Source of the DNA: Smittium mucronatum | Taxonomy: Eukaryota; Kickxellomycota; Harpellomycetes; Harpellales; Legeriomycetaceae | Length of the DNA stretch: 51,324 bases | Assembly: GCA_001953115.1 (NCBI GenBank) | Contig: LSSL01002075.1 | Coordinates: forward strand, 1 to 51,324 | Direction: 5' to 3' | In this document: in pieces, positions 36,290 through 48,600 of the stretch | Position numbering within the stretch: the stretch's first letter is position 1 | Layout of the letters: every line of letters starts with the position of its first letter | The notes under the pieces: generated by a model | Databases searched by the model: none | Seen by the model: only the letters and a program-made list of their open reading frames with translations | Told to the model about the DNA's origin: nothing | Made by a program: the position numbers and the translations under genes

Positions 36290-37353
36290 TGATGGCACAT
36301 AAAAGCCAACTAGCCGTTAAAGATTAAATACATATCAATATCCTGATTTACATTATCGCTTCCAATTGGTTTTTTATGAAAATAACCCTGTAGAAATGGT
36401 CTCAATGAAATTGGCACGAATGGTTTAGATTCTCTCTCAGGGTTAAAGCCAGTAAAAACGACTCAATCAACCACAATAAATAAAGCCTAAAACCAACAAA
36501 ACATTCATTAATTTCAAGTTGTTGAAAACATCAATAGTAAAATGCTTCGAATATTGGAAGCATACTGCAAAATTTATCCTAATTTTAGTATTTCAAAAAT
36601 GTGTTAAAAAGTTTTGAGAGTAAAGAGTCGAAAATGTGGGCACGCATTAGAACAAATTCATATGCTATATTAAGCTCTTTTTGTACAGCATCAATTGCAT
36701 TAATCTAAAATCAAGTCCACAAAAACTTTAGTATCTATCACACGTTTTAGAGTAGAGAGCATAGCCATCAGAAATCATACAAGATATAGATTGGGATTAA
36801 TAAAGCAATTAAGGCAAACAAAATAAGAATGGATATATTTTTTATTAAACTTGAAAATTCTTATTCTTGATTCCTTTCTTGACTGCTTGTTATGAGGTAT
36901 GTCTGGATTAGTCTTTGAAGAGTTTTTAAAATCATCAATGCCATATAAAAATTTCTTGAGCATCTATCCTACAATCTTTTATGGAAATCAAATTTATTAT
37001 AGAAGAGAAATTTTACGTGTCAATGCTTTTTTAATACCTGCATTAGATTTTCTTTGTATTAACCAGAATTTGCTGAAAAATTGTTTGATTGTCAAGTGGG
37101 GGGAGACTCTTCGTCTATTAGATATCTTTGATATACATCTGACAGAGAAAGGCGGGTTTCATGGCAGACTAGTGAAGTGCTGGAAATAGGCAAAACTATT
37201 ATATCTAATTAACAAGCTTTTAGTAAGTTTTCATGTTCAAACTTGATTTGAGTCTAAGAACCGGAACATTGACCAATAAAGGATATAAGCATTTATTGGA
37301 TTCCTGCTTGCCTTATTTTTAGCATTCTATTCGATGATTTGTTATTTTTATAG
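36290..37353. other. Intergenic, possible upstream gypsy debris
   Basis: GC is higher than in the flanking deserts. An open frame of 96 codons (36899-37189, +) has no family resemblance and is not accepted as a gene. The stretch may hold further decayed parts of the retroelement whose integrase lies at 37354-37731, but no reverse transcriptase or RNase H motif could be read. Confidence 0.4.
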
Positions 37354-37731
37354 CATAATTGCGATTTTATCAAGTGGATAAATGTTGCTGGGAAAAATAA
37401 GTGCCGCTATGTTCACTTTGCTCCAAAAAAGTCAAGATTAAACCCAGCGGGATATGCCTATTTCCATTGGATAAAAGGAGGCTGGGAGGATATCTGCCGC
37501 GTGATTAATGACTTAATCTGTTGCTGTGGGTGGGCTCTTATTTAGGTCGGGGTTTCAATCATGTTGTGATCTGATGTAATTGGAGGTTTTGATCACGAGA
37601 GTTCTTACCCAATAAAATTTATGTTTTATGGGATGATACAGACTTTCAAACAGACGATTTTTACTCTTCCAAACCACAACAGCGCCGATTTCAACCATCT
37701 GGCTGTAATGCCACCCCTCTTCTGTAATTGA
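37354..37731 (+). pseudogene. Ty3/gypsy-type integrase C-terminal remnant
   Basis: A single frame of 126 codons is interrupted by only two stops (37543, 37567). CRYVHFAPKKSRLNPAGYAY corresponds to the gIxHxxssxYHPQanG block of retroviral-type integrases, with the catalytic Glu region blurred (HWIKG for vERxNG). WEDICRVIND then stands where the family has ...LrkxixxxxxxW, and SSYPIKFMFYGM matches the tgxSPfxLxyGrxP motif, followed by a P-containing tail. The fairly clean frame suggests it is younger than the other remnants. No LTR was found. It ends about 190 bases before the hydrolase start codon, so its sequence may contribute to that promoter. Confidence 0.5.
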
Positions 37732-37922
37732 TTCGAACTATTTATTTTTATTTTCTACTCCATTTTTTTTAACATCAAGAGTTCGCCATTCCCTCCATAT
37801 ATTCTACTGAATTATTTTTGTATAATTGTGTACCTATTTTTTTAGTTCAAGAATAGTAATATTATAGGCTTTCATTGTCACGCAGCCACAGGAATCAAGA
37901 TAATCACTTATAAGTATAGATA

Positions 37923-39287
37923 ATGGCCGAATTCAAAACATTCTCCTCTTGGCAGAGATATGTAGATCATTTGCTAAGATTTAATCATAACACAATGTCT
38001 GTCTCATCCGGGAGGACATCTGTCTCTAATCTCAAGGGACCAAATTCTTTATTCGACAGTATTCGAACGAACCAACTCAGCAATATAAACTCGAAGTCAA
38101 GTATAACTGTCCAATACTCTTTCAAATCCTCCAGCTTTTTCCCAACAAACTTTTTATCTTCACAACCTCAATTTCATACTCAAGTCGATTTATCTGTCCG
38201 GAATTTCCCCTGTTTACTTTTTTTACACGGCACTAATCCTGGCGGATTTGATGTTTCACGATGGATGGCTGGTGGTATCGCCCAAGCTCAAAATGTATTT
38301 GATCCAAATAGCAGGTATTCGGCGTTGAATTTAAAAGACCTAGATGATATAGATTTCAAAAAAGTCAAATCAAATAAACTTTTAAACAATCAATTAGAAG
38401 ACTCGATTGATGTTAACGATGGCTACAACTATTTCGATATGTTCGGACCTGGTTTCTACAATAGCAAAATTGGATCTGTTGGTGACTATGATTTATCTGA
38501 AAACTTAGTTCCTTTAGGTCTGTTAAATGTCAGTAGGCCTGGATATCTGGAATCCTCATTAACCGTTGAGGATTCCTTCTATGCAGAAGCATTAGCTATC
38601 ATCAGACTTCTTGATAATCTCTCAATTCGATCTGTTAGGATAGTTGCACACAGTACGGCTGCTTTACTCGCCCTAGAAATGGCAGCAATGCCTCAATTTA
38701 GGGATAGGGTACGCAGTATTGTAATGATCGATCCTGTTTTAAACACCTCTGAATACGATTTGAATAAAATGAAATGGAAGCTCGGTCCACTACCCTCATT
38801 TATAAAGAATAGGTATTTATACTATGCAAACATAAGAAATGGCTACGATTCTAAACAGTATTTAAATTTTATCAGAGATACTTGTGGTGATTTAGCAGTG
38901 AATGAAATGTACTCTGATTTAGCTTTGTATAAATTGTATAGTAGTGTTGGCGTGCTATTTTCGAACTGTGAACAAAGGAAGGCAGGAGTACATTCTGATA
39001 TAATTAAGCTTTATAAATTTTTGAAGAATGAAGCTAATGCTCACCAATTCTGGAAGTTGGTCAATTCACCAATATACTGTATTTCCACATCTAATACTTC
39101 AGAAGAATTCGAAAAGCAGGAATTCAGTAATGATTCCATTTATTTAGAAGAACTTCGAAAATCGGCTTTACTTAACGTTCAATCAAAAATTGTCGAATAT
39201 AGCCGAGTTTATGGTGGTGGGTCTTTGTTGTATCCCCTTGGGCAAGTATCAAATTTGATTTTAGAGTTTTTGCGTAAACATAGATGA
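37923..39287 (+). CDS. Alpha/beta-hydrolase-fold protein, possibly catalytically altered
   Basis: Intronless, 454 residues, no signal peptide or membrane segment. The fold is recognised from LLFLHGTNPGG (98-108, oxyanion loop after strand 3), VSRPGYLESSLTVEDSFYAE (203-222, the SRPGYxxT region), then LLDNLSIRSVRIVAHSTAAL (229-248), which is the strand-5/nucleophile-elbow segment. AHSTA puts the candidate nucleophile at Ser244, and SIVMIDPVL (265-273) is strand 6. After a lid-like helical insert, SPIYCISTSNT (382-392) takes the place of the strand that normally bears the catalytic Asp, without an obvious acid. GGGSLLYPLGQVSNLILEFL (431-450) aligns with the usual GGHxxxxxxPxxVxxxIxxFL but has Ser434 where the catalytic His is expected. 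Substrate unknown. It could be a serine-only or non-catalytic member. Convergent with the next gene. Confidence 0.8.
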   Translation: MAEFKTFSSWQRYVDHLLRFNHNTMSVSSGRTSVSNLKGPNSLFDSIRTNQLSNINSKSSITVQYSFKSSSFFPTNFLSSQPQFHTQVDLSVRNFPCLLFLHGTNPGGFDVSRWMAGGIAQAQNVFDPNSRYSALNLKDLDDIDFKKVKSNKLLNNQLEDSIDVNDGYNYFDMFGPGFYNSKIGSVGDYDLSENLVPLGLLNVSRPGYLESSLTVEDSFYAEALAIIRLLDNLSIRSVRIVAHSTAALLALEMAAMPQFRDRVRSIVMIDPVLNTSEYDLNKMKWKLGPLPSFIKNRYLYYANIRNGYDSKQYLNFIRDTCGDLAVNEMYSDLALYKLYSSVGVLFSNCEQRKAGVHSDIIKLYKFLKNEANAHQFWKLVNSPIYCISTSNTSEEFEKQEFSNDSIYLEELRKSALLNVQSKIVEYSRVYGGGSLLYPLGQVSNLILEFLRKHR

Positions 39288-40822
39288 TTTTGAAATGATT
39301 AGAATTAAAATTAGAAAAATTATTATCTATTTTTTTTCTCTTCATTTTATTCCATTTCAATTTTCTTTCTTTACGTCAAGATTTCAAGCCCATTTGATAA
39401 ACACCTAGATTATTTAAAGACTTATTAATATGCTGTTGTTTCACTAAAAAATCATTCTGTTTTATTTCTAGAAATAACAGATTGATATTGGTGAAGTTTT
39501 CGTTGTCATAACGTTCTATGAAATATTATTTTAGGGCCCCCTTTTTTTACGGAAAATTTTTTTAGGGCCCACAACCAACTTTTTCCTTATCACCTTCAAA
39601 ACTATAAACATGAATGTATTGGTAATTTGAATTGGAGCGAAAATCAATGTATTTAATTTTTGTTATAGATTATTAATTGATAAACATATCTATAATCTAT
39701 TTTATCCCCACTTTTAACTCGATATATAAATTTTTTCTTTCAAATTTCATAAAACAAAATAATGTCAAACACAAATTTGAAATATAATTATCATAGAATT
39801 ATTTATAACCAGAAATTTTAACTAAAATCTAAAGCGCAAGGAGGCACCAATTGCTACAACCCAAATATTAGATAGCCAAAATGGTATCTTTAAGGATTCA
39901 CACACACATATTATATATAGCCTTAATCAGCACAGTTTAAAAACTAAAATAAGTCTGTTCACCATAATGAACCCGATCTTTGAGATTCTCGAATGTGTTG
40001 CAAAATATTATAAATGTTCTATTTTATTTATCAATGATTAAGTTGGTTAAAAGTGGTGTATCAAGTCAATTTTGGGTTCTAAATTATCTATGTTTGAAAA
40101 GTAAAAATAAATTGGTTCATTTCAAAAAAAAAAAATTGTAATATGTTAGACTTGAAAGTAAGTTAGGAGAAAATCATCATTAATTAAAGCTGTCCACTTA
40201 TAGTATTCAATATATTGCGGAAAAAGACTTCAATGGTATTAAAAAGCTTTGAAATTCCTGGATTTTAACGAAAAGTAGATAAAAGTGTGGATATTATAAA
40301 TTTATCTTTGGACTATTTGATATATATTGGATATAATGATATTATGAGGTATCTGTGAATAAATATTTTTAAAACAAGTTTTGCTTGTATTCGTTGCACA
40401 TTAAAGAAACAATTTTAAAGAAAAAAGTGCCACATATGAACATAATTTTTTTATTCTGAACATTATAATTCGAGTTATGGAGAAAAAATATTTATATTTT
40501 CAAATAAAGGAAATTTTGAAATTAAATCTCTATAATTTTATTAGAACTTATCTAACTGATTTGGAGAATATTATGGTTATTGAATTAGTAAGAGTATGGT
40601 ATAGTTTATAAATGATAGCTGTATCCCAAAATATTAGAGATACTATTCTAATAAAAAATAAATCGTTTTATAATTTTCCCTATGTATGAAATTGAACTTA
40701 AAATAAGCCTAAATTTTTTTAAGGGATTTTTTATTACTAAAAATTATTAAAGTGGAATTATTAAAATATTAGGCATCTTATAAGTAGTTATTAAAAAACG
40801 AGAAGTTTCATTTGGAAATTGC
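39288..40822. other. Intergenic between convergent genes
   Basis: Holds the 3' flanks of the hydrolase and DPBB genes. The only notable item is a direct repeat TTTAGGGCCC at 39530-39539 and 39561-39570. No gene recognised. Confidence 0.55.
39530..39570. repeat. Short direct repeat TTTAGGGCCC
   Basis: Two identical 10-base GC-containing units spaced 31 bases apart in an AT-rich gap; both continue a T-run on the 5' side. Function unknown. Confidence 0.6.
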
Positions 40823-42652
40823 TTAGCAGTCAACGAATTTCCAGGTAATCTTAATTCTTCCCACATCGAGAGGTGACAATACCTTGAAGGCTTCGGTGCT
40901 CAAATCCAAATCTCCAAACTTGCATGGTGGACATTTATCCTGAATACTGACTTTGACGGATTTATCTTCACCGGCTGGGTTCTTATAGTTTACCAAAGCG
41001 CATTTTTTGCAGACTGCAGCGTTATTTGGGTTTGGTTCAGTACCGTATTGGAAACCGTTGATTGCTGCAACCATTTCTGTTTGTTGGTGGAGTACACCAC
41101 ATGAACCTAAACCAACTCCTGGATCATAATATGTACCCTCGCCTGAGAAAGTATCAGTTGAGGAACCTGTTACATTATTTGCTTGAGCTGGTGCAGCGGG
41201 AATTTGACTGGAAGTAGCTGGTACCTGTGCTGGTGCCGGTGCTTGAGCAGGTGTAGGGGCAGAAGATGATGTTGAAACAATTTGTGAGGCAGCTCCTTGG
41301 GCGGAGGCTGGAGTTGTGTTTTGTTGAGGGTGTCTACCTCCCATTCTTCTATACTGTATCCCTTTACCTTTATTGACCATATATTGGCTCATTGCGGCTG
41401 AAGGGATGGCCTTCTGTTCATTGGGGTTATTTTGGTTAATAATCTGCTCTTCACCAAGTCCATTTACGTTGTTTTCGGCTTTCAAAAGCTCAGAATCTTT
41501 GGAATCAAGTATCCCATTTTGACGATTATCGGCAAAAGAGTCACCAGAATTAAAGTGTCCGTAATCTTCCAATTTATCGTTTCTCACGGCATTGGGCTGA
41601 TAATTAGCTGTATCTGCTGGATTTTGGACTTGGGGAATAGCCCTTGTGGATTCCGATGGGGTGTCGGCCACTGTATGTTCCACTTGTCGTGTGAGGAACT
41701 CTTCTGTAGGCGATGGTGCAGTTGAAACGGGATTGACAGCTTGAGTATTAACAATGTTGGGAATGACTTGGCTAGGTGCAGAATCGGCTATTTGAATTGG
41801 AGTCGACAACACGTTATTTTGAACCATTTCCATAGTGCTGCTAACAGGTAAAACCGTTACGTCTGGCGTGGTTGCAGGCAAGATTGTTAAATCGGGGGTA
41901 ATTGTTGGTTGGGCTCCAGAATCTTGAGCGCCAACTTGCCCCAAACCCTGTGATAAATTTTGAGATGGAGCTTGAGAGTCTCCTACACTCTGACCAGATG
42001 GAACTCCAGGGTTTGCAGAAGTTCCATTCACATTGCTTTCGCTATTAACGACTTTGTAGCACTTTCTGATTTTCCCATCAGTACCTAAACTATCTCCTCC
42101 TTTGCATGGGACTCTCTTGTAAACAACCTTAGTTTTTTTTGTTATAGCCTGAGCTGGAGTTGGAGTTGGAGCTGGAGCTGGAGCTGGGGTTGCAATAATG
42201 GGAACTGTTACTATACTCACAGCATTTTTAGCAAGCTTAGCGTTGGCTTTTTTCAATTGAATAAGTTTTCTCAGAAATCTCTCCTTTTTCATAGCTAGCT
42301 CTTTTCTTTCCAACATATTCAGTCTCTCATTCTTTTTTCTTTCGGCCTCTGCTTTACTAATCTGTTTGATTTTTTTTATTGCCTTTTCATACTTATCTGA
42401 AACATCGTCTTCTTCTTCATCAGCCAATTGGTATACATCCCCTAGTCTATCATTATCATTATTAGAGCTAATGATGTTTAAAGCGCTTCCTAATCCAAGG
42501 GGATCTATAATGCTTTCGACCAGATCCATGATCTCAACATCATTGCTTAAATCGGACACTGACTCCTTAATGCTGAAAGGTAAGGCGTTTACTCCCCCAA
42601 GCTTTGAGATTAAAGCACAGACGAAGATACCAGATGATAGTCTCAAAAGCAT
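40823..42652 (-). CDS. Secreted protein with C-terminal double-psi beta-barrel (RlpA/expansin-like) domain
   Basis: Intronless, 609 residues. The signal peptide is MLLRLSSGIFVCALISKLGG plus VNA (cleavage near 23). Residues 87-142 are a highly charged coiled coil (KAEAERKKNERLNMLERKEL and neighbours). AP/TP-rich linkers occur at about 155-170 (ATPAPAPAPTPTPAQA) and about 455-490, and the middle is Gln/Asn/Ser/Thr-rich and probably O-glycosylated. CKGGDSLGTDGKIRKC (about 183-198) forms a small Cys-pair module. The DPBB domain fills 499-609: FSGEGTYYDPGVGLGSCG, then CKKCALVNY, DKCPPCKFGDLDLSTEAF and VGRIKITWKFVDC, with six cysteines. The conserved GDLDLS Asp is present. Fungal proteins of this type lack the expansin carbohydrate-binding module, as here, and probably bind or loosen wall polysaccharides. 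Substrate not known. Confidence 0.88.
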   Translation of the reverse strand: MLLRLSSGIFVCALISKLGGVNALPFSIKESVSDLSNDVEIMDLVESIIDPLGLGSALNIISSNNDNDRLGDVYQLADEEEDDVSDKYEKAIKKIKQISKAEAERKKNERLNMLERKELAMKKERFLRKLIQLKKANAKLAKNAVSIVTVPIIATPAPAPAPTPTPAQAITKKTKVVYKRVPCKGGDSLGTDGKIRKCYKVVNSESNVNGTSANPGVPSGQSVGDSQAPSQNLSQGLGQVGAQDSGAQPTITPDLTILPATTPDVTVLPVSSTMEMVQNNVLSTPIQIADSAPSQVIPNIVNTQAVNPVSTAPSPTEEFLTRQVEHTVADTPSESTRAIPQVQNPADTANYQPNAVRNDKLEDYGHFNSGDSFADNRQNGILDSKDSELLKAENNVNGLGEEQIINQNNPNEQKAIPSAAMSQYMVNKGKGIQYRRMGGRHPQQNTTPASAQGAASQIVSTSSSAPTPAQAPAPAQVPATSSQIPAAPAQANNVTGSSTDTFSGEGTYYDPGVGLGSCGVLHQQTEMVAAINGFQYGTEPNPNNAAVCKKCALVNYKNPAGEDKSVKVSIQDKCPPCKFGDLDLSTEAFKVLSPLDVGRIKITWKFVDC

Positions 42653-45600
42653 TTTTTATGTAAGTAATGTTTTTTTTAAAAAAAAGGGTTTTGGTAATTT
42701 AATGTTATTGATGTTATTCGTAAAAAATGATTATATTAGCTATTAATATGCTATGGTTGGTTTAATGTTAGTGTAGTGTTGAAATAGAATAAAAAATTTA
42801 TGCGATTAATTGTATGAATTGTATGTTTATGGAGTTTAGACTATCAATGATTCTTTTTTAATGTCTTGATGTTTTTTAAAATAAGGAAGATGTATTGACT
42901 ATTTATATTTTACAGTTTTTATGAATTATCTTTTTTTTTTACCTTATAACTTAACATCAAACTTGGACTTGGAGATGTCCACCAGTTATGAAAATTTTCA
43001 TGTGGCTTTCTTATTCCGTAATTAAAAAGAATGCATCAGTAGATTCTAGACACTCATTTAAAAATATTGTAACTATGTATTAATCATAGATAGTATTAGA
43101 TTTACCCCACGAGTTTAATATAGCAAAGAATAGTGTTAGAACATCTGCCATGGTTTTTTATCCAATAACATAAAAATTAAATGTGGAAATATTGACCAGC
43201 CCTGGGTCAATGATTTAAATGAAATATGGACTAATATCCGAATTATGGTACAGACCTTATCGCCAAGAATTTTTAATAGGTCAGTTAAAATGTTTGGTAG
43301 TTTTTATTACCTTATTCACTCGAGAGTAAAAAAATAGATATAATCCTAGATATTTTCAAATGTTGTTCTAGATTTTTTTCCAAGTCTTGAAAAGAAATCC
43401 CCCCACAAAGCAACATTTAATTAATGATTAAAATAGATTCCGTTGGAATAAAAAAGTATGTATTTTAATCTTAGTATCGCTTTAAAATTATTTAATAGTA
43501 TAAAAAAAAGAGTCTGGCTAGAGTTATCTGGATCTCTTTTCAAATTAGAGAAGTATAATTCTATCTAATACCAACTTCTAAATGCTCCGTATACACGTGA
43601 GGTTTCCTTATTCTTAATATTGATTATATCCAGACTGATTAAAGGAAAATGAAATAACTAGATTGGATATATAATAAAAATAGAATATTCTAATGGTTGT
43701 GATATGATTTTATTTTTGGTTTAGTCGGGGTTTTCTAATTCCTTCCAAGATAACATCTATATTTTTTTATCTATTTTCTCTAAAATTCATATTAAAACTA
43801 TTTTGCTTTCAAAGAAAACCCCTTGGAATAAGCATATATGAAGAAAAATAGCTTTTATACTTGTGAAAAAGGGGTTAATGAATCTATAAACATGATGTTA
43901 AAGTTATAAACATAAAATAAAATCGGTAAATTTTTATTACTTCATCTATAAATTTTGAATAGATGAAGTAAGTCGATTGTTTATTTCTTGGAGTATGAAA
44001 AATCGAAATACTAAGATAAAGGAAATTTTTATTTGAATTAATACCAATTTTTAATCTGATTATTTCAAATATTTCGGAAAATTCGTCTATAATGATTTTT
44101 ATAAGCAAAATCTTTGATAAATTTGAAAATATTTATTTACAGGTTTAGCTTTTTATACATTTTTACACTTATTTATGATATCTTCCTTCTTTCGTGGTAG
44201 CATTGGCTTTAAATTTTGAGTTTTGTTTAAAAAAAAATATTAAAAATATAAGATACGTACTCTACTATAATTCTCCCTAAAATCTAATAATGAAGTTACA
44301 GCATTTAAATAGCGATAAAAATATTTTATAAGACTAAAACCATATAAATACTTATTGTAAAATCGTGATCAAATCATTTCACTAGATGTAAATAAAAAGA
44401 GGTGCGAGTATTTTTCACATACAAAAAAAAAAGCGCAAGTCATAATAAATCATAAAGCGAAAATATCCATAAATCTTGTTTAACAAAAAGCTCTAATTTT
44501 TACTTAATTTTCACTTAAAGCTTGGTTTTCGGATTCTTCTTTTATAAAAATCAAAATAAAATCATTTAAAGCCTGCTAAAAATCGTCGAAAATATATTGA
44601 AATCTCAAAAGAAAAAAAATTTATATGCTAATTAAAATTGCGAATATATTTTTTTTATTGGAAATAAGATATAAAAAATGTTGGTTAATAAGATAAAAGC
44701 TAACAACTCATTGATTCATAATTAATTTCTGGGGTTAATAAATTTATTATTACCTTTACATAAAAACACTAAATTACTAAAACATAGTAAAATAAACGAT
44801 CTTCCCGGTAAATATGTTTTTATATATAATATTTATTTGAAATTTTCTTAGTTTTCTAGAATAAAAATTACTATCTTTCAAATTTCAGAATAACAAAATT
44901 TATTTATTTGGATCCCAAAGTGATATTTACTTTAAGAAAATAATTAATTTAAACGATCAAAATTCCTATTATTTTCTTATAAATATATATTATTCTGGGG
45001 CTAGATTTCTACCGATATAATCTAATGATTTTTTCTTCTAATATTGCCTTGAGAAATAAATATTATATTAATTTATAATAAAATTTCTCTAAATATAAAG
45101 ATTTAAATGTTTTATTCGTGGTACATAAAACTTCTTGGTTAAAGTAAAGCTTTTAAACCCCAAATTTAAATTCATCTTGGCTAAAATTATTTTGAAAACC
45201 GGTTGACACATAGTGAAAAATTTCCACAGAAATAGAAAAATTGCTATAAATTTCCATAATTTGAAGTTAAAAAGTGCTAATTGAAATTGAGTTTTGTAGA
45301 CACCCTGAAAATTTTATGGATATTGTTTAGATATTGGAAATAATATATCTTTAGCTAAATAATACCAAAAAAATTTGTTATTTTTTTGCAAAAAAAAAAA
45401 ACCTAAAAAATTGAGTGATATGCAGCATTTTTTATAAGAATTTGGTTTATTTTTTCGACAGAATATTGGGGAAATAGCCAGAATCTATGTAAGATACTGA
45501 TTTGATTTTTTATAGCTTCCACTTGTTTAAAATCCTATTAAATTAATAGTAAAGTATAAATAACAACTCGCGGTTGTGTATATTGATATTTTTACTTATT

Positions 45601-48600
45601 AAGGTATAAATCAGCCTATTTTTCAGTGATTTAATCCTATTATTATATATTTATGTATCAAATTGTTTTTTTGCAACTATATTCCTTGCTGCCCAAAATT
45701 TAAATAAAAATATAAAGCAAAAGCTCACAGATAAATATTTGAAATTCGTTCCCAAATTTTGATATATAGGCGGGGTCTAATTAATATCGAATTTCATTCT
45801 TGTTTTTGTTTTATTAAAAGCAAAAAAAAAAAATTGGGGATCATAGCTCTTAAAATTCGGGCGGGGAAAGTGTTATAAAGAATCCATTAATCTAACGTAT
45901 ATGTGTTTTATTTAAAAAAATAAAATCTATTTATTTAACTAACGAATATATATAATACAATTTTTAACATATATAAACTATTTTTAATTTTTGAAAGTGT
46001 TTTTTTAAAAAATTAATTTTTTAATACTGGATTTAGTAATAAATATAAAAGATGTTTAGGTTTTTATGAACTGATTTTGTTTAAACTATAACTACTTGGT
46101 TAAAATTTGCAAAGTTAAATGGAAATAAAATCTAAACCCCTTTTAAAATATATTTAGTATATATAAAGAATTTATTTTAGCATTGTTATGAGATAATGAA
46201 AGAAAATGTTTACTTATTGGGGTTTTTGACGTTTTAGAAATGAAATGACTCCAAGAGGACACAAAAATCATTCAATAATTTTTATTTCAAAAGTAATAAA
46301 AAATAGGTGAAAATTGAACAATTCAAGCTTAAGGGTATATTTTTAGATAAAACTTTTGATTTTATTTGTATTTCTATTAAACTTCATTTGGAAACATTGT
46401 TTAAAAAGACAATAATTACTGTCTTTATTTAAATTCATTTTGATCCCCTTAAAAAACATATCTTTAGTAGTGACATTTTATTTAATGGATGATTAATTGA
46501 TATTTTATTAAATATAAATAATATTATAAGTTTTTATTAATTCGAAACCATATTTTTTTAAGAAATGATTGTTTTTTGATGGTTTAAATAAACTTAATTA
46601 TTGCTTGTTATCCTTTTATAGAATATTGGAATATTTAACTCGAAACTATTTTGTTTAAAAAGCAAAACAGTAAAAATGGTTTTACTTGGTTATTAATATT
46701 AAAAAAATAATAAAATATTTTCAGTTTTTGTGGCTGAATACCTCTGTTAAAACTAATTTTTTACAAAATTTTCTAGATTTGATAAAATTTCCATGCTTTT
46801 TCGATTTTCAATTTTTTTTTCAATAAATATATTTATGCTTTTCTTATATATTTTAGGTGTAATATTAGCTCCAGAAGTCAAAGTTTTATGATAGCTTGAT
46901 TTTTTTAAAATAAATATTCAATTTTTTATGGTTTCTCTTTTTTTTATTTTATCTATATCCTTAATTTTTAGCGCGAATTTTGGCTTGATTCATAAATTTA
47001 TAGTTAACACTGATTTATAATTGATGAAATTATATAAAAATCAAAATTATTAAGAAAAAAAAATCATTTATGAGGTCTTAAGCGGTACTTGTTTAAAATA
47101 AATTGATTACACTCAGTTTATTTTTAAATTGAATTAAGTGATTTTAATTAAAATTTAATGAAATAAAACAAGTTTATTTAGCTTTTAAAATAACGATTTA
47201 TTTTCATTAAAAATATTTAATATCAAAAATATTTATGTGCTTATAATCCAAATTACTTCTTAGGTTATTCTTTTTGTGTTATAAAAAGGTCTCAATACCT
47301 ATTTATATTATCCATAGAAATGATTTACTTAATAATCATTTTCCCCTAAATTTTTAGTTTTTATGTTTTATGGTCTAATTTGTATTAATAATTTTGGAAA
47401 TCATAGTTTAATTGTGAATATATATATATAATACCATAATTTTTTTACTCAATGATAAATATACCAATCAATTCAGAATATTTTTTTTCTTTTAATCTTT
47501 TATTTAGTAAATAAATTTCTATATTATTATCATATAATTTAAATATTTATTTTTCAAAATTTAAATATTTTATTTTAAGGTATATTTTTTTATGTTTAAA
47601 GTTTTAATATGTGAAATTTGAGCAATTTTTCATTTTAACATAAAAAACGGTCGTGGACTAAAATAATAATAAAAATTTATTTTTAGAAAAATAAATTAAA
47701 TTTAAATATTAAAAGATTCTAACTTTAGAAATCTGGTATCCGATCCTAATTATAATAATATATATATATATTATTTGAAATAAAAAAAGATATCTTAGAA
47801 AATATTGAAATTATGGAAATAAGACAGTAAAGTATAAAATACTTTGGTGCTAAGAACTATAAAGGCATTCTACATTTTTAATTTTTTACATTTTATTTTC
47901 ACTTATTTAAAAGAAAATAATTTTCTGAAAATAACTTTAGGAAAATATTTTAGAACTGTGTCATATAATATGAGAATATATCGCCTAACTATTAATAATT
48001 AAAACCTGAATTAAAATTCTTTTTTTTTATTTGATGCGTGAATCTAATTTATTAAGAAGCTATTTGAACTTAAAGATGATTATTTTTCTAAAATTTTTTA
48101 TTAGATTATACTTTTATATATTAGCAACCAGAATTCGTTTATTAAATATCTAATTGGTTAAATATAATGGATTTATCTCCATATCACTAAAATTTTAAAA
48201 TATTTTTAGTTTAAAAAATATCATAAAATAAATAAATATATATATATTTAATAAAAACTTGATTATAAATCATTTTCCGAAGTTTAAACAGAAATAACTA
48301 GTCAATTTAGACAATCTTCAGTCACAAAAAAATTAATTTTATGTTAATTTTTTTAGTTTAGTATAAGTCTAAACATTATTTATATCTCAAATTCATTTTT
48401 GGATTGTGAAATCAAAATATCTTTATTTTGATGTTTTTTTTAAAAAAATATTGGTTTTCTTAAATTCATAATTTCCTTGTTCTTTTTCAGAATAAAATTT
48501 CACAGATTTCGTATTTGGAATTTTAAATTTTTTAAGCGTATCTTTAAGCAAAGAGAATAAAAAAAATAGCCCAAAAAATAAAAAACATATTTCAATAACC

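Noticed and set aside
36899..37189. 96-codon open frame on the plus strand
   Set aside because: No domain, no orthologue-like motif and no splice partner. It lies in a stretch of higher GC where chance frames of this size are plausible.
37909..37914. TATAAG upstream of the hydrolase gene as a TATA box
   Set aside because: It lies only about a dozen bases from the ATG, too close for a transcription-start element unless the leader is nearly absent; TATA-like strings are common at this composition.
42366..42746. 126-codon plus-strand frame over the start of the DPBB gene
   Set aside because: Serine-rich shadow of the coiled-coil and signal-peptide coding sequence on the opposite strand.
43140..43330. 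Protein-like open stretch (about 65 codons) right of the DPBB gene
   Set aside because: No start codon in context, no family motif and no continuation. It may be transposon debris but cannot be supported.
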